Shown here: piece after piece, positions 59,110 to 64,000 of the stretch
Position numbering within the stretch: position 1 is the stretch's first letter
How the letters are laid out: every line of letters begins with the position of its first letter
Assembly (NCBI GenBank): GCA_949126835.1
Contig: OX421506.1
Location: 13,702,784 to 13,766,783 of the forward strand
Reading direction: 5' to 3'
DNA length: 64,000 nt
Origin: Anisus vortex
Taxonomy: Eukaryota; Mollusca; Gastropoda; Planorbidae
Translations under genes and position numbers: made by a program
The notes under the pieces: model-generated
The model's input: only the letters and a program-made list of their open reading frames with translations
Told to the model about the DNA's origin: nothing
The model's database searches: none

Positions 59110-60600
59110 AGAGAATGAAAGTGTACCAGCAGCCTCTAACGACGACACTGTCTGCTTAACTATTATTCTGTCACAAAAAACTATGATTGTGACACTTTAA
59201 TTTTTACGTTATTTTGTTTGTTTGTTTGTTTTGACTTCAGAAGAAAAAGGTGAAATCGGGCTGGACGTAGTCCTAATCTATATATAGAAACTACCGTAGA
59301 ACATTCATACGGTCTGGTGAAGTATTTATTCCGTATTCTTTTCTTTTGGTCCAACGTTTCTCTGTGTGGCTCTTATTAACAACTTTCTTTTTGGAGACCC
59401 ATCAGTGAAGGGCTGCGCACTGTTCTACTACTACTACTAGTATTGATAGTATTGTCAGCCTGTGAGTAAAGTTATAACGATTGCTATAGTTTGTGTGTAT
59501 CAGAGGCGTAGCTAAGGGGAGGGCCCCGAGGTCGCCAAATTGAGGCTTTCAAAGTTACATTTAGAAAAAATGCGATTAAACAGGGAGGGGAGGGGATGCA
59601 GATGTTATAGTTCGTCCCCTGGCGCAAAATATCCTAGCTGCGCATCTAAAATAATGTGAATAAGATAGTAGCTAAGAACATAGTGGTGACATTATCCTTT
59701 TGTGGCATACTGTAGCAAATGATTACCAAAAAAACGTACTTGTTAGCTCCGGGCAAAAAGAATGAATTAATATTTTTATATAAAAAAAAAAGTTTGACAC
59801 TTATTGCTCCGCCCTTTTAGGACCCGTTAAAAATAATTTGTAAAATTATTATTTCTTTATGTGTGTAATTACTTTGAAAAAACTATTGTTTAAAAAAATC
59901 CGTCTGCAATAGTTTTGTTGTCAAAGGGAAATAGCCAGGGCAAATATGTTTGCTGTACAATAATTTCACACTTACTTCCCTTGTGCTTAACTTTAACTTT
60001 ACCTTTTTAGTCATTTTACTGTTTAACATAGTAGGCCTAACCGTTGAAGTTTAGGTGGTGCCGATATCACACACATTCACACACAAACATAGTCTACTCA
60101 CCAACATAAGCAGAGACATACACGCACAAGGCCATCAGTGGGCCCCAATGTTGCTTAACTACTTCATTAAGATATTACAAAATATTATAGAAATAGAAGC
60201 TAGAAAATACTGCAATCTTTTCATTATCCTGTTGTTGTTTTTTATGTACACTGTTTAAAATTGGCATTTGAAAAATAAGCTTACAATTTGATAACCCCTA
60301 ATAAAGAATGTTTATTTTGTACTAATCCTTTATATCCATTTTCCTTAAGCATAGACGCTTTCCGAGATTTTGGTCTTCACTGCTCAAAAAAGAAGAAAGG
60401 CGCAAAAATCACAGTTGATCTAAATTTAACTGAAAAATAAAGCGAAATCACTAAACTAGATATTAGTATGTAGCCAACAGAAGAAAATATTAATGTACAT
60501 GCATGTTTAAATGAAAATAAAACCGAGTTGATTCAAATCGAACCCAAAATAAAAGGGCTCAAGTTGAGGGTTTGAAATCACTCATAGTCATTAACTGCCA
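59110..60600. other. Non-coding spacer
   Basis: No gene. Contains the short MITE-like segment at 59501-59650. A CAA/ACACA-rich stretch lies at 60065-60090. Confidence 0.55.
59501..59650. mobile_element. Short MITE-like segment, GGCGTAGCTA ends
   Basis: CAGAGGCGTAGCTAAGG on the left and CCTAGCTGCGCATCTAA on the right are approximate inverse complements. The interior is G-rich (GGGCCCC, GGGAGGGGAGGGG). The terminus resembles AGTGGCGTAGCCAGG at 17170-17156. Confidence 0.45.
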
Positions 60601-60848
60601 TATCCCCATGGCAAAGATAAAATACCTGGTGTCATCCTTGATGACTCATAGTTGTCTTTCTACGCCCACATAAGCAATTTATGCAGAGGACTTTATTTAG
60701 GCCTACAGCAGCGTATACTTGGTCAGATCCGACTTTATCTAAGTAAAGAAAATTGCCTCTGCCTTTGTAATCTCGTTCCTTGACTACTATAAATGCTCTG
60801 CTAATCGGGATACCTGACGATAAAGTCGCCAAATTACAACGTTCCTCC

Positions 60849-60872
60849 CACTGATCTTTTTAGAGATCAGTG
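60849..60872. mobile_element. 24-bp palindromic remnant of the CACTGATCT MITE
   Basis: CACTGATCTTTTTAGAGATC then AGTG: both ends equal the terminal inverted repeat of the MITEs at 22932 and 45280. Flanks GTTCCTCC (60841-60848) and GTTCCGCC (60873-60880) agree at 7 of 8 positions, suggesting a target duplication. It sits inside the LINE reading frame. Confidence 0.6.
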
Positions 60873-60904
60873 GTTCCGCCCAACTGGTCATGCTTCAGTC
60901 AAGG

Positions 60905-61823
60905 CGTGATTCTGCAACAGTTCTACTGTGTCGTGATTCTGCAACAGTTCTACTGTGTCGTGATTCTGCAACAGTTCTACTGTGTCTTGATTCTGCAACA
61001 GTTCTACTGTGTCTTGATTCTGCAACTGTTCTCCTGTGTCGTGATTCTGCAACAGTTCTACTGTGTCGTGATTCTGCAACAGTTCTACTGTGTCTTGATT
61101 CTGCAACAGTTCTACTGTGTCTTGATTCTGCAACAGTTCTACTGTGTCGTGATTCTGCAACAGTTCTACTGTGTCGTGATTCTGCAACAGTTCTACTGTG
61201 TCGTGATTCTGCAACAGTTCTACTGTGTCGTGATTCTGCAACAGTTCTACTGTGTCGTGATTCTGCAACAGTTCTACTGTGTCTTGATTCTGCAACAGTT
61301 CTACTGTGTCGTGATTCTGCAACAGTTCTACTGTGTCGTGATTCTGCAACAGTTCTACTGTGTCGTGATTCTGCAACAGTTCTCCTGTGTCGTGATTCTG
61401 CAACAGTTCTACTGTGTCGTGATTCTGCAACAGTTCTACTGTGTCTTGATTCTGCAACAGTTCTACTGTGTCTTGATTCTGCAACAGTTCTACTGTGGCG
61501 TGATTCTGCAACAGTTCTACTGTGTCGTGATTCTGCAACAGATCTACTGTGTCTTGATTATGCAACAGTTCTACTGTGTCTTGATTCTGCAACAGTTCTC
61601 CTGTGGCGTGATTCTGCAACAGTTCTACTGTGTCGTGATTCTGCAACCGTTCTACTGTGTCTTGATTCTGCAACAGTTCTACTGTGTCGTGATTCTGCAA
61701 CAGTTCTTCTGTGTCGTGATTCTGCAACAGTTATTCTGTGTCGTGATTCTGCAACAGTTCTTCTGTGTCGTGATTCTGCAACAGTTCTTCTGTGTCGTGA
61801 TTTTGCAACAGTTCAACCTGTGT
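60905..61823. repeat. 27-bp minisatellite inside the LINE ORF
   Basis: About 34 copies of CGTGATTCTGCAACAGTTCT then ACTGTGT. 27 is a multiple of 3 and no stop occurs in several frames, so open frames of 279-424 codons span it on both strands. The frame giving repeated RDSATVLLC is the one that continues the LINE sequence upstream (SRRDSATVLL). Confidence 0.97.
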
Positions 61824-62355
61824 CGCGTCCGCTGGCTCTCAGTGAGAGCCAGAATTGAATACAAAGTGGCGATCCTTTGCCACCAGTGTCTTCATAACAA
61901 CGAGATGCCGTCCTACCTTAAGAAACTAATCAAACCCTATGTTTCACATAGAACACTTTGTTCGGCCGACTCCTCGCTTCTGGAGGTTCCCCATTTCTCT
62001 CAGACGACCGTTGGCCAGAGAGCCGTCTCAATATCTGGCCCGAAAGTATTACATCTACTTCCCATCCAACAAAAAAACACTATATTAAAATATTTACCTT
62101 CGTCCTTCGTTAAACATTTTTATATCCTACTGTTTTACTTGTAGATTAGATCAGTTAATGATTCATGTATTTGCTTTGTCCTTTGTTTGTAAAGTTTTTT
62201 AATTATTAAATTGCGTTATAATAATATATCCTATTCAGCCTAGAAAATTATATTCGTGTTCGGGATTATTTTTTGCTCAATGTTAAAATGCGCTCTGAGC
62301 TTACATTATGTTTGTTAACAGCGCTATACAAATAGAATTATTATTATTATTATGT

Positions 62356-62780
62356 CAATCACCAGTGTTAGAATTGAATTGAATTGTTGAATTTCCGGCT
62401 ATCAACATCGAAGGTTATATAGGGCCTTTTTGATAACGTTGTTGTCATGTTTCTCTTGTATCAATTTTATTGTTCTTATATCTTTAAATTCTGTTGTATA
62501 GCTGTATGTCTATTTTATTATATATTTTGGTTTAATTTTGCTGAAAAGTTCATAAGGAGTTCTACAGTAATAGAATTTACGTCGAATTTCACCAAATTCC
62601 AATTCAACAAAATTCCAACAAAATGTGAGACACTGTGAAGTTGACATTGCAGAAAGCACAAATTGGGGCCGATTCTCGTTTTAAGAGAAACGAATGTGTT
62701 AGTTTTGTATGTCCTGTATGCAGTCTGCAGAGAATAAATGCGACCTTTCGAACAAGTTGGCCTGTGTCATGCCAGGTTTT
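62356..62780. other. Spacer between two LINEs
   Basis: AT-rich, no feature recognised. Confidence 0.6.
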
Positions 62781-62786
62781 TGAGTT

Positions 62787-64000
62787 TTACAAATACTGCA
62801 GTTTATTGCATTCGGTTTTCAAGAAGTTAGTCCATTTTTGTCTTACATGTTTAATTATTAAAGGTTTCAAGTCTCGATATGGTATTGGGGTAATACTCTC
62901 TGATAACAACAAGGCGGCTTTTGCCTCTCTGTCAGCTTTTTCATTTCCCTCTATCCCTGCGTGACCAGGAACCCAACAGAAAACGACACGTTTGCCTCTT
63001 TCATATATCGATTGGTATATTGTCAAAATGTCCAAGGCAGATATATTCCTGGTATTACAGTTTCTTAAAGCAGTTAGACAAGATAACGAATCAGATATAA
63101 TAACAAAATTTTGATTTTCTGATTCTTCTGCAATGTCTAATGCTAGGCTTATGGCTCTGCAGTAAGTCTATTTATTGAGAAAATGGAATTATATTTTCTT
63201 TTTTTACTTTTATTTATTTTTATTTGTAAGAGCATCCGAAGATGTCGCTGTATCATTTTTCGACCCATCTGCGTATATTTGGACATAATTTGGGTATTTT
63301 TGTAGCACTTCTTGAAACATATTCATGCAAGGATCCTTTTTCTTTCTATGGTTTAATTCTAAGTTTATAGGCGGGATTTCAAAAAGCCATCGTGGAGTTT
63401 TTGGTATATAATATCTTTTTATAAATCTAAATTAAATTTTAGTTTCGATCATTTCTTTTTCAATTCTAAGTCCAAAAGTTGGTATATATTTTGAGTTTTC
63501 AGTAAAAAGCTGTTTTTTTTCTTGTGTGTGAAAAACACTTAAATACGCTGGATTATTCGGTAAAGGTTTCAGTTTTAGTGCATATTGTAATGATAGCTTG
63601 AGTCTTCTATTTTGTAGTGGTGGTTCATTTGCTTCTATTTGTAAACTGTTACATGAAGTAGTTCTAAATGCTCCAAGACATTGACGTATGCATTGATTTT
63701 GTACAGTATTTTTAGATATGATGTTCTAGCTGATCCATATATTTTAAAATGCGTTCAATAAGGATTTTCAAATGTGCACCATTGAGTAGAATGCCAAATA
63801 ACAGTTAAAATTGACTTTTGGGTTATTTTTGGGGGATCTAGACTAGCTATAAAATTGATAGATTGTGTTTTCAAATGAAACTCATATAGGCTATGTGCCA
63901 AGTTTCCGCATGACGGAATTTAATGAGGTCGCATACGAAGAAAGAAAATTTGTATAAGTTTCAATATAAAGGATTTCAAAATACCCTATTTGGTCAAATA
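62787..64000 (-). pseudogene. Third LINE: RNase H domain and flanking ORF, runs off the window
   Basis: On the minus strand the RNase H fold is recognisable: YADGSK (first catalytic Asp, about 63275), then after a T-rich interruption at 63180-63230 AISLALDIAEES, NFVIISDSLS (third acidic residue) and VFCWVPGHAGIEGNEKADRE (histidine and last Asp, about 62975). RT-linked RNase H of this kind occurs in some non-LTR clades such as I, R1-type and Jockey-related elements. Stops and the T-rich insertion (which removes the region of the catalytic Glu) show it is inactive. Upstream sequence to 64000 should be the end of the RT domain but I see only fragments. The 3' end lies below 62787. Confidence 0.8.

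Larger units (their letters stand above)
60605..62355 (+). pseudogene. Second LINE (CR1/L2-like), ORF interrupted by a 27-bp minisatellite
   Basis: Plus-strand relic of the thumb and C-terminus of a non-LTR reverse transcriptase. Before the array, frameshifted pieces give KYLVSSL (family form KYLGVIL) and SFLDYY, then KVAKLQRSS at about 60835. After it, WLSVRARIEYKVAILCHQCL (about 61832) leads into MPSYLKKLIKPYVSHRTL and VGQRAVSISGPKVLH, ending with a stop at about 62144. The 3' end GCGCTATACAAATAGAATTA with ATT repeats (to 62352) is the usual microsatellite-type LINE tail. The segment that should lie between LQR and WL.VRARIEYK has been replaced by about 34 tandem 27-bp units. Confidence 0.85.

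Noticed and set aside
60870..62144. 424-codon plus-strand open frame and its 279- and 322-codon companions
   Set aside because: These are produced by the 27-bp repeat, which is open in several frames on both strands; the non-repeat end is LINE relic.
1..64000. CRISPR arrays, prophage or bacterial operons
   Set aside because: Tandem repeats here are contiguous without unique spacers, and coding sequence has introns; the DNA is eukaryotic.

Overview
This is a window of an animal nuclear genome: AT-rich, with introns, sparse coding sequence and dense in transposon relics and tandem arrays. The one family I recognise with confidence is an innexin, a protostome-type gap-junction gene. Together with CR1/Jockey-like LINE relics, a tRNA-derived SINE and the over-used octamer TAGGCCTA, it suggests a lophotrochozoan, most likely a gastropod mollusc. 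The taxon is an inference. I see no CRISPR, operon or bacterial feature.

Genes, all best supported on the minus strand. (1) An innexin, four coding exons between 56028 and 47229 with consistent splice phases; the exon with the start codon is not identified. (2) A nine-exon gene, 40113 to 35203, predicted to encode a single-pass membrane protein of 783 residues. Its cytosolic or luminal tail consists of four copies of a ~140-residue acidic Ser/Thr/Pro-rich repeat, generated by three near-identical 960-bp genomic duplications that each carry two exons. (3) A first exon, 30102 to 29767, of an unknown acidic protein. (4) A possible exon at 10387 to 10007. One well-spliced orphan exon (34639-34750) lies on the plus strand.

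Layout. 1-2.7 kb: a 20-bp minisatellite. 3.6-10 kb: THAP-like relic, hAT-type MITE, SINE, 5'-truncated LINE. 10-22 kb: AT-rich non-coding DNA with foldback elements, a 2.35-kb hAT relic and scattered pieces of a terminal-inverted-repeat family. 22.9-26.2 kb: a MITE with 9-bp target duplications, a SINE and three concentric inverted repeats. 27-34 kb: LINE and SINE relics, gene 3, a minisatellite split by a hAT MITE. 34.6-40.1 kb: gene 2. 42.4-44.7 kb: two satellites. 45.3-46.1 kb: inverted second copy of the 22.9-kb MITE. 47.2-56 kb: innexin, with intronic LINE, SINE and satellite DNA. 57-64 kb: further satellites, a LINE whose reading frame has been expanded by a 27-bp minisatellite, and an RNase H-bearing LINE running off the window end.

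The genes do not form a pathway visible here. The main interest is structural: exon amplification in gene 2, minisatellite birth inside a LINE, and transposon insertions dated by intact target duplications.
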